Source: Magnetococcales bacterium
Lineage (GTDB): Bacteria; Pseudomonadota; Magnetococcia; Magnetococcales; UBA8363
Assembly (NCBI GenBank): GCA_015660855.1
Contig: JACSDG010000041.1
Span: forward strand, 1 to 32,884
DNA length: 32,884 nucleotides
Direction: 5' to 3'
Under the pieces are notes generated by a model, which was not told the origin of the DNA, did not search any database, and worked only from the letters and a program-made list of their open reading frames with translations. The translations under genes were made by a program, and so were the position numbers. This document shows positions 24,987 to 32,884 of the stretch, piece after piece (the stretch's first letter is position 1; every line of letters begins with the position of its first letter).

Positions 24987-25640
24987 ATGGATTGGGGGAG
25001 ATTTTTTGATAATTTCCTGCGAAAGCTTGTTCAGGCCCAGATCAACGGACTCCTGAAAGACGCCCAAACCGTCGGGAACCATCCGGGCAGATACGGTGTT
25101 GCAAAGTGGGAGTTTCTTCTGAAAGAAAATGCCCTTGATGACATAAAATCAATTTTTTTAACTGTTATTGACAAAACCGTTGCATATATGGCGGGTCAGT
25201 CCAATCCTTTGAAAAATATCAGACCTGATCGGCACAGACTCTCGGCGGCGTTGATGGTCGCTGTCCTCCAGTCCAGGCCATTCTCCGTAAGTTATAATGC
25301 GGATGCCCGGTTGTCACTCTCCATGAGAAATCCCAATGAAGTCCTGGCTTACATCGTTGCCGAAAAATTTCTTATCGGCCAGATAGTGAATTCTGCCCGC
25401 AAAGGCGGGATGGCTGGCATGACGATTTGTAGCTTTTTTGACCAGGGAAAAGGCCTTATCGGGCCGGATCTAAACCCTTCACCGGGCCAACTGTTAAAAT
25501 ACCTTGGTGGCCAGTATATCAAACATGTGGTGTATACCTTGATCCACGCACAACGGGATGAATCGTTGAACGTTTTTTTCATTGCCCATCTGCTGTTCTG
25601 GCTTGAATGGAACACCTTGCAGTCTGTGGGCAACCAATAA
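24987..25640 (+). CDS. Unrecognised 217-aa protein
   Basis: No family is recognised. The protein looks soluble and mainly helical, with several Trp/Phe-rich amphipathic stretches (WGRFFDNFLRKLVQAQI, LFWLEWNTL). A central region has basic residues around RPDRHRLSAALMVAV, and the segment DQGKGLIGPDLNPSPG is likely a loop. I chose the ATG at 24987, with GGGGA seven bases upstream. A GTG at 24927 would add 20 residues and nearly reach the preceding gene. It lies between a small unknown gene and rlmI, with no terminator in between. Confidence 0.68.
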   Translation: MDWGRFFDNFLRKLVQAQINGLLKDAQTVGNHPGRYGVAKWEFLLKENALDDIKSIFLTVIDKTVAYMAGQSNPLKNIRPDRHRLSAALMVAVLQSRPFSVSYNADARLSLSMRNPNEVLAYIVAEKFLIGQIVNSARKGGMAGMTICSFFDQGKGLIGPDLNPSPGQLLKYLGGQYIKHVVYTLIHAQRDESLNVFFIAHLLFWLEWNTLQSVGNQ

Positions 25641-25694
25641 CCGTAGACATACCATGGATTGCCTGGATGAAACTTTTACCTACGGGATAATCCA

Positions 25695-26873
25695 TTGGTT
25701 TCTTTGATTTTAAAGGCTGGACGGGAAAAATCTTTGCTTCGCCGTCATCCCTGGGTATTTTCCGGGGCGGTGGCCCGTATCGAGGGTTCGCCGGGACCGG
25801 GGGAGACCGTGGTCGTGATCGACGCCAAAGGCAACCGTCTGGCCTTGGGGGCGTTCTCCGGGCACTCCCAGATTGTCGCCCGCATCTGGAGCTTTGATCC
25901 CGATACCACCATCGACACCCATTTTTTCCATGACCGCCTACAACGCTCTCTGACGCGCCGCCCAGCGTTTGTTGAAAACACAGGGGTCCGCTTGGTCAAC
26001 TCCGAATCCGATGGCCTGTCCGGGATCACGGTGGATCGCTACGGTCCATGGCTGGTGGGACAATTTACCAGTGCCGGTGCCCAGCTTTGGAAGCAAGAAA
26101 CAGCCCGAATTCTGGTAGAGATGACGGGTACGAAAGGATTGTTGGAACGAAGTGATGGCGAAGTATGCGCCCAGGAGGGGTTGCCGGAATCCATCGGTCC
26201 CCTCGTGGGTGCAGCCCCCCCCGAAAAAATACCCATCCAAGAACACGGCCTGACCTACGCCGTCGATCCCTGGCATGGCCACAAGACCGGATTCTATCTG
26301 GACCAGAAAGACAATCGCCTGCTGATCCGGGACGGGTGCATCGGAATGAGGGTACTCAACGCTTTTTCTTTTTCCGGCGGTTTTGGACTCAACGCCGTGA
26401 TGGCTGGTGCCAGCCATGTGGTCCATCTGGACAGCTCCGCCGCTTTGCTGACTCAGGCGGCCCAAAACGCCCATTGCAGCCAACTGCCCGATGATCGCTT
26501 TGAGTATTGCAAAGGCAATGCCTTCCACAAACTCAGGGAATGGCGCGATCAACAACGAAACTTTGATGTCATCGTGCTGGATCCACCCAAACTGGCCGAT
26601 TCCCAGGCGGGACTTCAGCGCGCAGCCCGCGCCTATAAAGACCTCAACTGGCTGGCTTTCCGGCTACTGGCCCGAGGCGGCAAACTTCTGACCTTTTCCT
26701 GTTCCGGTCGCATGCCGGCTGATTTGTTTGCCAAGGTGGTTGCCGATGCCGCCGTTGACGCCGGACGCGACGCCATGATTCAGCGTTACCTGGGACCACC
26801 TGCGGACCATCCCGTTTCCCTTGCCTTTCCCGAAGGACGCTACCTGAAAGGATTGTTGTGCGTCGTCGATTGA
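25695..26873 (+). CDS. rlmI: Class I SAM-dependent rRNA methyltransferase with PUA domain (RlmI family)
   Basis: 392 residues. The N-terminal PUA domain begins LKAGREKSLLRRHPWVFSGAV, typical of the COG1092 group. The middle domain includes LVNSESDGLSGITVDRYG. The Rossmann methyltransferase part has HKTGFYLDQKDNR, the SAM motif VLNAFSFSGGFGLNA, acidic LDSS and the catalytic motif LDPPKLADS. FSCSG near the end holds the likely catalytic Cys. The family methylates a cytosine of 23S rRNA (C1962 in E. coli by RlmI). The start is TTG at 25695 with GGGAT upstream; another TTG lies nine bases later. No ATG precedes the conserved region. Confidence 0.92.
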   Translation: MVSLILKAGREKSLLRRHPWVFSGAVARIEGSPGPGETVVVIDAKGNRLALGAFSGHSQIVARIWSFDPDTTIDTHFFHDRLQRSLTRRPAFVENTGVRLVNSESDGLSGITVDRYGPWLVGQFTSAGAQLWKQETARILVEMTGTKGLLERSDGEVCAQEGLPESIGPLVGAAPPEKIPIQEHGLTYAVDPWHGHKTGFYLDQKDNRLLIRDGCIGMRVLNAFSFSGGFGLNAVMAGASHVVHLDSSAALLTQAAQNAHCSQLPDDRFEYCKGNAFHKLREWRDQQRNFDVIVLDPPKLADSQAGLQRAARAYKDLNWLAFRLLARGGKLLTFSCSGRMPADLFAKVVADAAVDAGRDAMIQRYLGPPADHPVSLAFPEGRYLKGLLCVVD

Positions 26874-26977
26874 ACCCGGGATGGCAAGTCCCGACAAGCT
26901 CGACTCCCACTCCAGTTTGCGCAACAATTCACCACGGCGCGAAAGCAACCTTGATGTCAGCGAAGAATTTGGTTTCA

Positions 26978-27145
26978 TCAGAGTTTTCCAAAAAGCATGG
27001 CAACGTTATCCACGACAAACCCCTTGGACTTGAGCCGTGGCAGCAGCTTTAACAGTTGCTGGCGGCTGATCCCCTCGAGAAGGACAGTTTCTCCATCCTT
27101 GAGCAAAAAACGGTCCCGCTCTTTATGAAGTTTCAGTACAAGCAT
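26978..27145 (-). CDS. Small 55-aa protein of unknown function
   Basis: This leftward frame encodes a basic protein (MLVLKLHKERDRFLLKDG at its start) with two short beta-like stretches followed by an amphipathic helix, RQQLLKLLPRLKSKG. A strong ribosome site, AGGAG, stands seven bases before the ATG at 27145, which is why I call it. Longer readings of the same frame up to 27229 lack a ribosome site. It opposes rlmI. There is no Cys, signal peptide or membrane helix. The size and charge would suit a nucleic-acid-binding or antitoxin-type protein, but nothing specific supports that. Confidence 0.58.
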   Translation of the reverse strand: MLVLKLHKERDRFLLKDGETVLLEGISRQQLLKLLPRLKSKGFVVDNVAMLFGKL

Positions 27146-27563
27146 ATCAGGCTCCTGGAAGACTGCACATGAGGTTGCCAACCCCCATTGCATAAGCCGA
27201 ACCATCCCGAACAAGACGCAGTTCCCCATTGTATTTAAACATTTTTTCTTCGGTTTTGTTTCGATTAACGCAACCCTGTCATAAAACCAACGTCAGAACC
27301 ATGACAGAATCCCCCCTCATGCGACCCGCAGAAAATTGCAGACTCTGTACCAGGTCACCACCGACACGAACACCTTGAAAGATCATGAAAGATATTGGTC
27401 TGCCTGGGGTTTGATTTTGACTTTGATTTTTTTGCCCGAAGGGCCTATTGTTCATCAAGTCAGGCTGGATTGTCTGTAGGGCACGCATCAATTTATGCGT
27501 GATGTCCTATAAAGTGCAGGCCAAATATCAAAAGAATATATAGACCAAGGGGAGAATAACGGC
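27146..27563. other. Intergenic region with repeat and operator-like palindrome
   Basis: 418 bases without a convincing gene. It contains the inverted copy of the GCCC-TTC-GGGC repeat (27403-27444). It also holds a palindrome, CACGCAT-CAATTT-ATGCGTG (27482-27501), located 63 bases before the epimerase-like gene. The palindrome could be an operator or a leader hairpin. AAGGGGAG at 27548 is the ribosome site of the next gene. Confidence 0.5.
27403..27444 (-). repeat. Second copy of short hairpin repeat
   Basis: Read on the minus strand this is GCCC-TTC-GGGC, a long A-rich linker with CAAAGTCAAAATC, then ACCCCAGG. It matches the unit at 13691-13719 in order and partly in sequence. The linker also resembles the inner arms of the element at 32310-32605. 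Confidence 0.45.
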
Positions 27564-28544
27564 GTGCGTGCCTTGTTGATTGGTGGAACCGGATTCATTG
27601 GCAGTAATTTGGCACTTTATTTGTCCAAGCGATCCGATGAGGTGGTGATTTATCATCGGCAATCTTCGTCGTTGGCCCATGTAGCCTCCATTCCCTGTCC
27701 ATTGGTCGTTGGTGAACTTGACGATGAGTCCACCCTTGATTTGAGTATTTCCCGTTGTGATGTGGTGTTCAATCTGGCCGCCTGCACCTCGCCCCTCAAC
27801 AAGGATGCGGCACTAAGGGAGGCCATCAATGTGGATGGGGCACAAAGGATTGCCAGGTTGGCGCGAAAAAACGGGGTGCGTTTGGTGCATATCAGCTCCA
27901 TTGCCGCCGTGGGGAGTCCTTGCCCCGGTCATGTGGCGGATGAAACTCTGACCTTCAATCGGCAGCACGATCCCTATGGCAGCTCCAAATATCGTAGTGA
28001 ACAGGTCATTCTGGAAGAAGTCGCTAAGGGGTTGGATGGGGTCATTGCCTGCCCAGGAAATGTTGTGGGGGGGCATGGAATGAAGCCCACACAACAAAAC
28101 AATTTTGTTGCCATTTCCCAGGGCAAGATGAAGCTTTATCCCCCTGGTGGAGTTTGTCTGACCGATGTGGATGACTTGGTGAATGGCTTATATTTGTGTG
28201 CCCAAAAGGGGCGTAGCGGTCAACGTTATCTGCTGGGTGGGCACAATGTCCTTTTCAAGGATTATTTTGCCGAAATCGCCAAAGCAACAGGCGGAAGAGT
28301 ACCATGGATACCATTACCTGGAGCTTTATTACCTGTCATGGGATGGGGTGTCGAGATTGTTTTCGGGATGATGGGTCGCCAACCACCGGTCAATCGAGAT
28401 ACGGGTGACGTGGTGTCACGCAAGATGTATTATTCCTCGCAAAAAGCTATAACGGAGTTAGGTTATACCATTGGCGATTGGCGAGAGGCCATCCACAAAG
28501 CCGCTCGTCTCATAGGCTTCGAGAAACAAACCGGAGCGTCTTAA
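27564..28544 (+). CDS. NAD-dependent epimerase/dehydratase (extended SDR, HpnA/dihydroflavonol-reductase-like)
   Basis: 326 residues. The Rossmann nucleotide motif GGTGFIGSN is at residues 7-15. The catalytic region has ISSIAAVG with the active-site Ser, and the Y-x-x-x-K motif in DPYGSSKYRSE. The substrate half has CPGNVVGGHG and a C-terminal region (SSQKAITELGY) resembling hopanoid-associated HpnA epimerases and related sugar-modifying enzymes. The start is GTG at 27564 with AAGGGGAG upstream. hldE follows after 47 bases, so a role in nucleotide-sugar or lipopolysaccharide chemistry is plausible. The exact substrate cannot be read from the sequence. Confidence 0.88.
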   Translation: MRALLIGGTGFIGSNLALYLSKRSDEVVIYHRQSSSLAHVASIPCPLVVGELDDESTLDLSISRCDVVFNLAACTSPLNKDAALREAINVDGAQRIARLARKNGVRLVHISSIAAVGSPCPGHVADETLTFNRQHDPYGSSKYRSEQVILEEVAKGLDGVIACPGNVVGGHGMKPTQQNNFVAISQGKMKLYPPGGVCLTDVDDLVNGLYLCAQKGRSGQRYLLGGHNVLFKDYFAEIAKATGGRVPWIPLPGALLPVMGWGVEIVFGMMGRQPPVNRDTGDVVSRKMYYSSQKAITELGYTIGDWREAIHKAARLIGFEKQTGAS

Positions 28545-28591
28545 AGCTTTGACGCACCCCCATCGCCCCCAATCGAAGATCGCACCCGCCG

Positions 28592-30082
28592 ATGAATATT
28601 CAACATGGCCACCTGCTGCAAGCCCTGAACACCCGTTTTCGCAACACCACCATTCTTGTGGTGGGGGATCTGATGCTGGATCGCTACCTTTGGGGGGAAG
28701 TCTCGCGGATTTCCCCCGAAGCCCCCGTGCCTGTGGTGCGGTTGAACCGGGAAAGCGAAAGTGCCGGAGCCGCCGCCAATGTGGCCATGAACCTAGTGGG
28801 ACTGGGCCTGCAATGCCGCCTCGCAGGATTTGTCGGCAACGATGCCGACGGCGTTAAACTCAAAGAACTCATCGCCCAAGCCGGCATCCATACCGACGCA
28901 ATCCATACCCTGCCCCAGCATCCGACGATCACCAAAACCCGGATCATCGGCGGCCACCAGCAAATGCTCCGCCTGGACCTGGAAGATACCCGTCCTCCCG
29001 CTGCTGCCGATCACGCCCGGTTTATCAACCGGGTCATCCAAACCCTCGAAACGTCTCCCCTCCCCCACGCCGTGGTATTGTCGGATTATGGCAAGGGTGC
29101 CCTGGCCAAAAACACCTGTCAAACCATCATCCAGGCCGCACGCAGCCGCAACCTTCCCGTCATCGTCGATCCCAAAGGACTCGACTATCACCGCTACCAA
29201 GGTGCCACCACCCTCACCCCCAACCGCCGCGAGTTGGCCGAGGCCATCCCCTGGCCCTACGCCGATCTGCCCGGCCTCCTGGAAAAAGGGGAACACATGA
29301 TCCAAACGCTCAAACTTGATTTTCTCACCGTCACCTTGAGCGAGTTGGGAATCGCCCTGTTGGAGCCGCACACCACCCCCAAACGCATCCCCGCCATGGC
29401 CAAGGAAGTCTTTGATGTCTCCGGTGCCGGCGATACCGTCGTGGCCACTCTGGCTGCCGGACTGGCCACCGGCCTGTCACGTATGGAGGCCCTCCATCTG
29501 GCCAACCTGGCCGCCGGCGTCGTCGTCGGCAAGGTCGGAACCACCCCCATCACCTACCCCGAGCTTCTCTCCGCCCTTTCCACCGACGCCGCCATGGGGG
29601 ATTCCGACAAAATATGCGACCTGCACAAGGCCAGCACCCGCGTCTGTGCCTGGCGTGAACTGGGACACAAAGTTGTCTTCACCAACGGCTGCTTCGACCT
29701 TCTGCACGCCGGACACGTCACCTACCTGGAAAAAGCCCGTCGCCTCGGCCATCGCCTCATTGTCGGACTCAACACCGATCGGTCGGTCCGCCAACTCAAA
29801 GGCCCCTCCCGCCCCGTCATCAACGAAAATGATCGCGCCCGCGTTCTCGCCGCCATGGCCGCCATCGACATGGTCGTCCTTTTCGATGAAGAAACCCCCC
29901 TCAACCTGATCCAACAGTTAAAACCCCATGTTCTCGCCAAAGGGGCCGACTACGCCATGGATCAGGTCGTCGGATACCGCGAAGTTCAACAATGGGGCGG
30001 CGAAGTCGTCCTCGTTCCCCTCCTCGAAGGCAAAAGCTCCAGCCGTATCGTCGAGCACATTAAAACTCAAACAGATTCATAA
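28592..30082 (+). CDS. hldE: Bifunctional heptose-7-phosphate kinase / heptose-1-phosphate adenylyltransferase HldE
   Basis: 496 residues with two enzymes of ADP-heptose synthesis for the lipopolysaccharide inner core. The PfkB/ribokinase domain (about 1-325) has VVGDLMLDRYLWG, AGAAANVAMNL, VDPKG and the anion hole SGAGDTVVA with the catalytic Asp. The nucleotidyltransferase domain (about 350-496) has VVFTNGCFDLLHAGHVTYL, VGLNTDRSVRQLKG and the C-terminal EGKSSSRIV. Both active sites look complete. It shows the host is a Gram-negative bacterium with heptose-containing LPS. The ribosome site before the ATG at 28592 is weak. pbpC converges from the right, 33 bases away. Confidence 0.96.
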   Translation: MNIQHGHLLQALNTRFRNTTILVVGDLMLDRYLWGEVSRISPEAPVPVVRLNRESESAGAAANVAMNLVGLGLQCRLAGFVGNDADGVKLKELIAQAGIHTDAIHTLPQHPTITKTRIIGGHQQMLRLDLEDTRPPAAADHARFINRVIQTLETSPLPHAVVLSDYGKGALAKNTCQTIIQAARSRNLPVIVDPKGLDYHRYQGATTLTPNRRELAEAIPWPYADLPGLLEKGEHMIQTLKLDFLTVTLSELGIALLEPHTTPKRIPAMAKEVFDVSGAGDTVVATLAAGLATGLSRMEALHLANLAAGVVVGKVGTTPITYPELLSALSTDAAMGDSDKICDLHKASTRVCAWRELGHKVVFTNGCFDLLHAGHVTYLEKARRLGHRLIVGLNTDRSVRQLKGPSRPVINENDRARVLAAMAAIDMVVLFDEETPLNLIQQLKPHVLAKGADYAMDQVVGYREVQQWGGEVVLVPLLEGKSSSRIVEHIKTQTDS

Positions 30083-30115
30083 GCTCTGGGACTGGATCCC
30101 ACTGGAGTCAATAGA

Positions 30116-32242
30116 TCATTTTCCACGGCTCCCCCGCACCTCAAAGTTGGCTTGGTCCACCGTTTTGCCCGCTTCGTCCAACAATTCCAGGCGGTGGCGG
30201 CCCGCCACGGGTGCCCAACCTTCATCCAGGTTGATTTCCACGCCGTCGAGACGCCAACGGTAGCCCGGATGTGGCGGTTCCATGCGAAAGAAAACCCGTT
30301 CCAGAGGCGGGGGAATGTCGGGATCCAAAGCCATGACAACTCCCGAGACGGGATAAAGGATGTGTCCCCGCTGTTTCCGATTATGTATCCGCTCCACCCG
30401 TTCCATTTCGGTTCCAGACAGATACCATTCCCACCGTTCGCCTTCTTCGCCACCCGAAAATAGTGTTTTCTTTTTGACCACCCCCGGTGGCACCTGGGGT
30501 TTTTGTTCGTTTCCTCCCAGATAGGTCATCACCTCCCGCCAAACCGGGGCCGCCCCCGCTATCCCGGAAACATCGTGCATCGATTCCCCATCAAAGTTTC
30601 CCACCCATACCCCCACCGTCCACGCCTGGCTGAAACCAACACACCAATTGTCACGCATCCCTTTGGAGGTTCCTGTTTTGACTGCACTCCAAAAGGGCAG
30701 GTTCAGGGGGTTGTCCAGGCCAAAGGTTACAGCCCTGGCCAGGGGATCCGACAAAATATCGTTGATAATGAAGGTGGCCTCGGCCCCCATGACCTTATTT
30801 TTGGCAGTCCCATCTTCGCCCGGAATCAGACGCAAAGGGGAAAAAACACCGCCATTGGCCAGGGTGCGGTAGGCGTTGGTCAATTGCCACAGACTGACAT
30901 CCACCGAGCCCAAAGCCAGAGACGGACCGTAGGTGTCACCCCCTTGGGAAACCCCGGAAAAACCCAGGCGGCGCAGGTGAAATACCACCGGATCCAACCC
31001 GGCCAACAACAATGCCTTGATCGTCGGTACATTCAGCGATGCGGCCAGGGCGGTGCGGACACTGACCCATCCTTTGAAATCTTCTTCATAGTTGCGTGGC
31101 ACGTATAACCCCCTTGGGGTGGGAATGTTCAAAGGGGCATCGTTGAGGAGGGACGCGGCAGTCAACAGGCGTTTTTCCAGTACCCATTCATAAAGGAAGG
31201 GTTTTAAAGTGGAACCGGCCTGACGTAAAGCCTGGATTCCATCGACCTGGCTGGAGGACTCGGCGCTGGGGGTGTTGCCGACATAGGCCAAAACTTCGCC
31301 ACTCTCGTTGGCCAGCACCAACACCGCCCCGTTATGAACGTTTTGTCCCTCCAGTTGGGCCAGCTGTTCCGCCAGAGTTTCCCGGATAAAACGTTGCAGG
31401 GCAGCATCCAGGGTGGTGTGAACGATGCCTCCCCTGGTCAACAATCGCCGCGCCAACTGGGGGGCATCCGCCCGTGTCGGTGCGATCCATCTCCCCCCCG
31501 CAATATTTTTTTCAATATTTTTTTGCAGCTCTTCGCAGGTCAGTTCTGGTGCGATCCGTATTGCCAATCGGCACGCCCTTGCGAGTATTTTTTCCGCATT
31601 GGCGTTGGGAGAACGCAACAAGGCGGCAAGGACAACCCCATCGCCACGGGTCAATCCACCCACTCCCTTGCCAAACAAACCCCGCGCCGCAGTGCCAATT
31701 CCCTCCCACTCGCCCCGGAAAGTGACCCGATTGAGGTAGGCCTCCAACAGTTCATCCTTGCTCCAACCCGCCTCCAATCCCCAGGCAGAGCGCATTTGTT
31801 CCCACTTGTGGGCCAAAGATCGCCTTTTTCCCCGAGATCCCGACGGTTTTTTTTCCAGGAGACCGGCCAGTTGCATGGTGATGGTCGAGGCTCCCCGATG
31901 CCCGCTCCCCGTCAACCAACCCCAAAAACCTGCCGCCAACCCCCACCCATCCACCCCGCCATGCTTCCGGAAACGACGATCTTCAGCCGCCACCAACACT
32001 GCCAGGGCGGTTGGGGAAATCTCGTTCAAGGAAATCCAGGTCAGCCGCCGCCCTTGCAGCGACACCCGCATTTCGTGCAGTTCTTCTCCCTTTCGGTCCA
32101 GCAGCAACCCATCGCTGGCCTGCCAGGCATTTTTGACATCGGCGAAAGTGGGCACAGGCGCGCCCCAACCCCAGAGCAGCCATCCCCCCAGAGATGCAAG
32201 CCCCAGCATCACCAATCCCCACCTTGCCTGGCGTCGTCCCAT
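30116..32242 (-). CDS. pbpC: Penicillin-binding protein 1C (bifunctional glycosyltransferase/transpeptidase)
   Basis: 708 residues. An N-terminal membrane anchor (about 8-28) is followed by a GT51 glycosyltransferase domain with catalytic Glu87 in AAEDRRFRKHGG and GASTITMQLA at 118-127. The transpeptidase domain has Ser344-x-x-Lys347 in GSTLKPF, SLN at 402-404 and KTGTS from Lys522. A beta-rich C-terminal BiPBP_C domain contains GYRWRLDG and LELLDEAGKTV. PbpC is a class A-like peptidoglycan synthase often encoded beside an alpha-2-macroglobulin gene; none is seen within the window. The start at 32242 has a poor ribosome site. All catalytic residues are intact. Confidence 0.95.
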   Translation of the reverse strand: MGRRQARWGLVMLGLASLGGWLLWGWGAPVPTFADVKNAWQASDGLLLDRKGEELHEMRVSLQGRRLTWISLNEISPTALAVLVAAEDRRFRKHGGVDGWGLAAGFWGWLTGSGHRGASTITMQLAGLLEKKPSGSRGKRRSLAHKWEQMRSAWGLEAGWSKDELLEAYLNRVTFRGEWEGIGTAARGLFGKGVGGLTRGDGVVLAALLRSPNANAEKILARACRLAIRIAPELTCEELQKNIEKNIAGGRWIAPTRADAPQLARRLLTRGGIVHTTLDAALQRFIRETLAEQLAQLEGQNVHNGAVLVLANESGEVLAYVGNTPSAESSSQVDGIQALRQAGSTLKPFLYEWVLEKRLLTAASLLNDAPLNIPTPRGLYVPRNYEEDFKGWVSVRTALAASLNVPTIKALLLAGLDPVVFHLRRLGFSGVSQGGDTYGPSLALGSVDVSLWQLTNAYRTLANGGVFSPLRLIPGEDGTAKNKVMGAEATFIINDILSDPLARAVTFGLDNPLNLPFWSAVKTGTSKGMRDNWCVGFSQAWTVGVWVGNFDGESMHDVSGIAGAAPVWREVMTYLGGNEQKPQVPPGVVKKKTLFSGGEEGERWEWYLSGTEMERVERIHNRKQRGHILYPVSGVVMALDPDIPPPLERVFFRMEPPHPGYRWRLDGVEINLDEGWAPVAGRHRLELLDEAGKTVDQANFEVRGSRGK

Positions 32243-32309
32243 GAGATTTTGTGCTGGTTTGGCGTGAATATGACGGGCCTGCCATCCGATGCGTAGAAAT
32301 TATGGCGTA

Positions 32310-32605
32310 TTGACATTCAATAATCTCCCACCCCTTGGAAAATTATTGAAAGAAAAAAGGGGCCTGGGGGATTGCCCCCCAGGGTTTTGACTTTGTTTTT
32401 GAATTTAAATAAAAAGCTTCATACTTTGCCTTTGACTTTGCTTTTTATATTTATGCGAAAACATTTAAAGCTTTATGTTTTTTATTTAAAGTCAGAATAA
32501 AAAATTTAAACTTTTTATTTAAGGTCAAAAACAAATTCAAAAGCAAAACCCTGGGGGCAATCCCCCAGGCCCCTTTTTTCTTTTAATAATTTTATTGAAT
32601 GTCAA
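32310..32605. repeat. 296-bp inverted-repeat element with TTGACATTCAATAA ends
   Basis: The outer 14 bases are perfect inverted copies (TTGACATTCAATAA at 32310-32323, its complement at 32592-32605). Each arm carries the hairpin CCTGGGGG / CCCCCAGG (32363-32383 and 32550-32569), a C4T6CT4-type tract and an AT-rich inner part (to about 32416 and from about 32511) that also pair. The left arm has a short extra segment near 32324-32340. The right arm recurs alone at 4566-4629. No gene is encoded. It fills the space between pbpC and the coiled-coil gene and could also end transcription from either side. Confidence 0.82.
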
Positions 32606-32618
32606 CAGGCCCTAAGGA

Positions 32619-32884
32619 TCAGAGCAGCTTTACCAGTGCCGCCACGACCGCCACCGATGCGGCCATCATGCCGCCAAGGCGCAGGGTCAGATTGTGCGTG
32701 AGCCGGAGTTCCATTTCCTTCATGTCACGCTTGAGTCCTGTTTCCATTTCCTTCATGTCACGCTTGAGTCCTGTTTCCATTTCCTTCATGTCACGCCTTA
32801 CGACTTCGATGTCGCGCTTGAGCCCTGTTTCCATTTCCTTCATATCACGCTTGAGTCCTGTTTCCATTTCCTTCATGTCGCGCC
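32619..32884 (-). CDS. Partial coiled-coil repeat protein with C-terminal membrane helix
   Basis: The gene continues beyond the right edge, so its start is not seen. The visible 87 or so residues contain the undecapeptide MKEMETGLKRD in four or more near-identical copies, with one variant unit (IEVVRRD). A linker, ELRLTHNLTLRLGG, follows, then one hydrophobic segment, MMAASVAVVAALVKLL, at the very end. The 33-bp DNA repeats are almost identical, pointing to recent expansion. The layout, a coiled coil followed by a C-terminal anchor, resembles DUF1640-type proteins and similar tail-anchored coiled coils. The function is unknown. Confidence 0.75.
   Translation of the reverse strand, partial: RDMKEMETGLKRDMKEMETGLKRDIEVVRRDMKEMETGLKRDMKEMETGLKRDMKEMELRLTHNLTLRLGGMMAASVAVVAALVKLL

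Noticed and set aside
27279-27491. 70-codon minus-strand frame
   Set aside because: It lies across repeat sequence, has no ribosome site and has low-complexity composition.
32690-32884. CRISPR array, suggested by regular 33-bp repeats
   Set aside because: The repeats are contiguous without spacers and read as an undecapeptide in one open frame.

Overview
The window comes from a Gram-negative proteobacterium. It has lipopolysaccharide heptose synthesis (hldE), a cbb3-type terminal oxidase with its assembly genes, a prepilin-type protein and a compact proteobacterial his cluster. Base composition is moderately GC-rich, with AT-rich intergenic stretches and dispersed hairpin repeats. The mix is compatible with a deep-branching alphaproteobacterial or magnetococcal-type lineage, but the sequence alone does not settle the genus.

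Layout. 129-4502: a pseudopilin, a charged one-helix membrane protein and the peptide/pyruvate permease cstA, all on the minus strand. 4634-13449: the cbb3 oxidase region. ccoG-ccoH-ccoQ run leftward. ccoN-ccoO and a broken ccoP run rightward from the same divergent control region. ccoS and the copper ATPase ccoI run leftward, converging on ccoP at a shared terminator. A TauE/SafE-like membrane protein diverges from ccoI. Together these genes would make, metallate and insert the high-affinity oxidase, but ccoP is interrupted by a perfect 80-bp inverted repeat that replaces its first haem c domain.

13522-15945: a tRNA-Leu(CAG) followed by an AT-richer accessory island. It holds a HEPN/nucleotidyltransferase toxin-antitoxin pair with the exact RX4HXY and GSX10DXD motifs. 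Next is a tightly overlapping module of an unknown 192-aa protein, a second RX4H (HEPN-like) protein and the frameshifted start of a DUF499-type ATPase. This island is the best candidate for an undescribed defence-type system, apparently decayed.

16078-24580: core metabolism. A biotin-dependent carboxylase subunit diverges from murA-hisD-hisB-hisH-hisA-hisF-hisI-hisE and a HIT-family gene. Translational coupling is frequent. hisG and hisC are not in the window.

24721-32884: two unrecognised genes, an rlmI-type rRNA methyltransferase, a hidden 55-aa gene, a sugar-epimerase-like SDR, hldE, the convergent pbpC (penicillin-binding protein 1C), a 296-bp inverted-repeat element, and at the right edge part of a gene with undecapeptide coiled-coil repeats.
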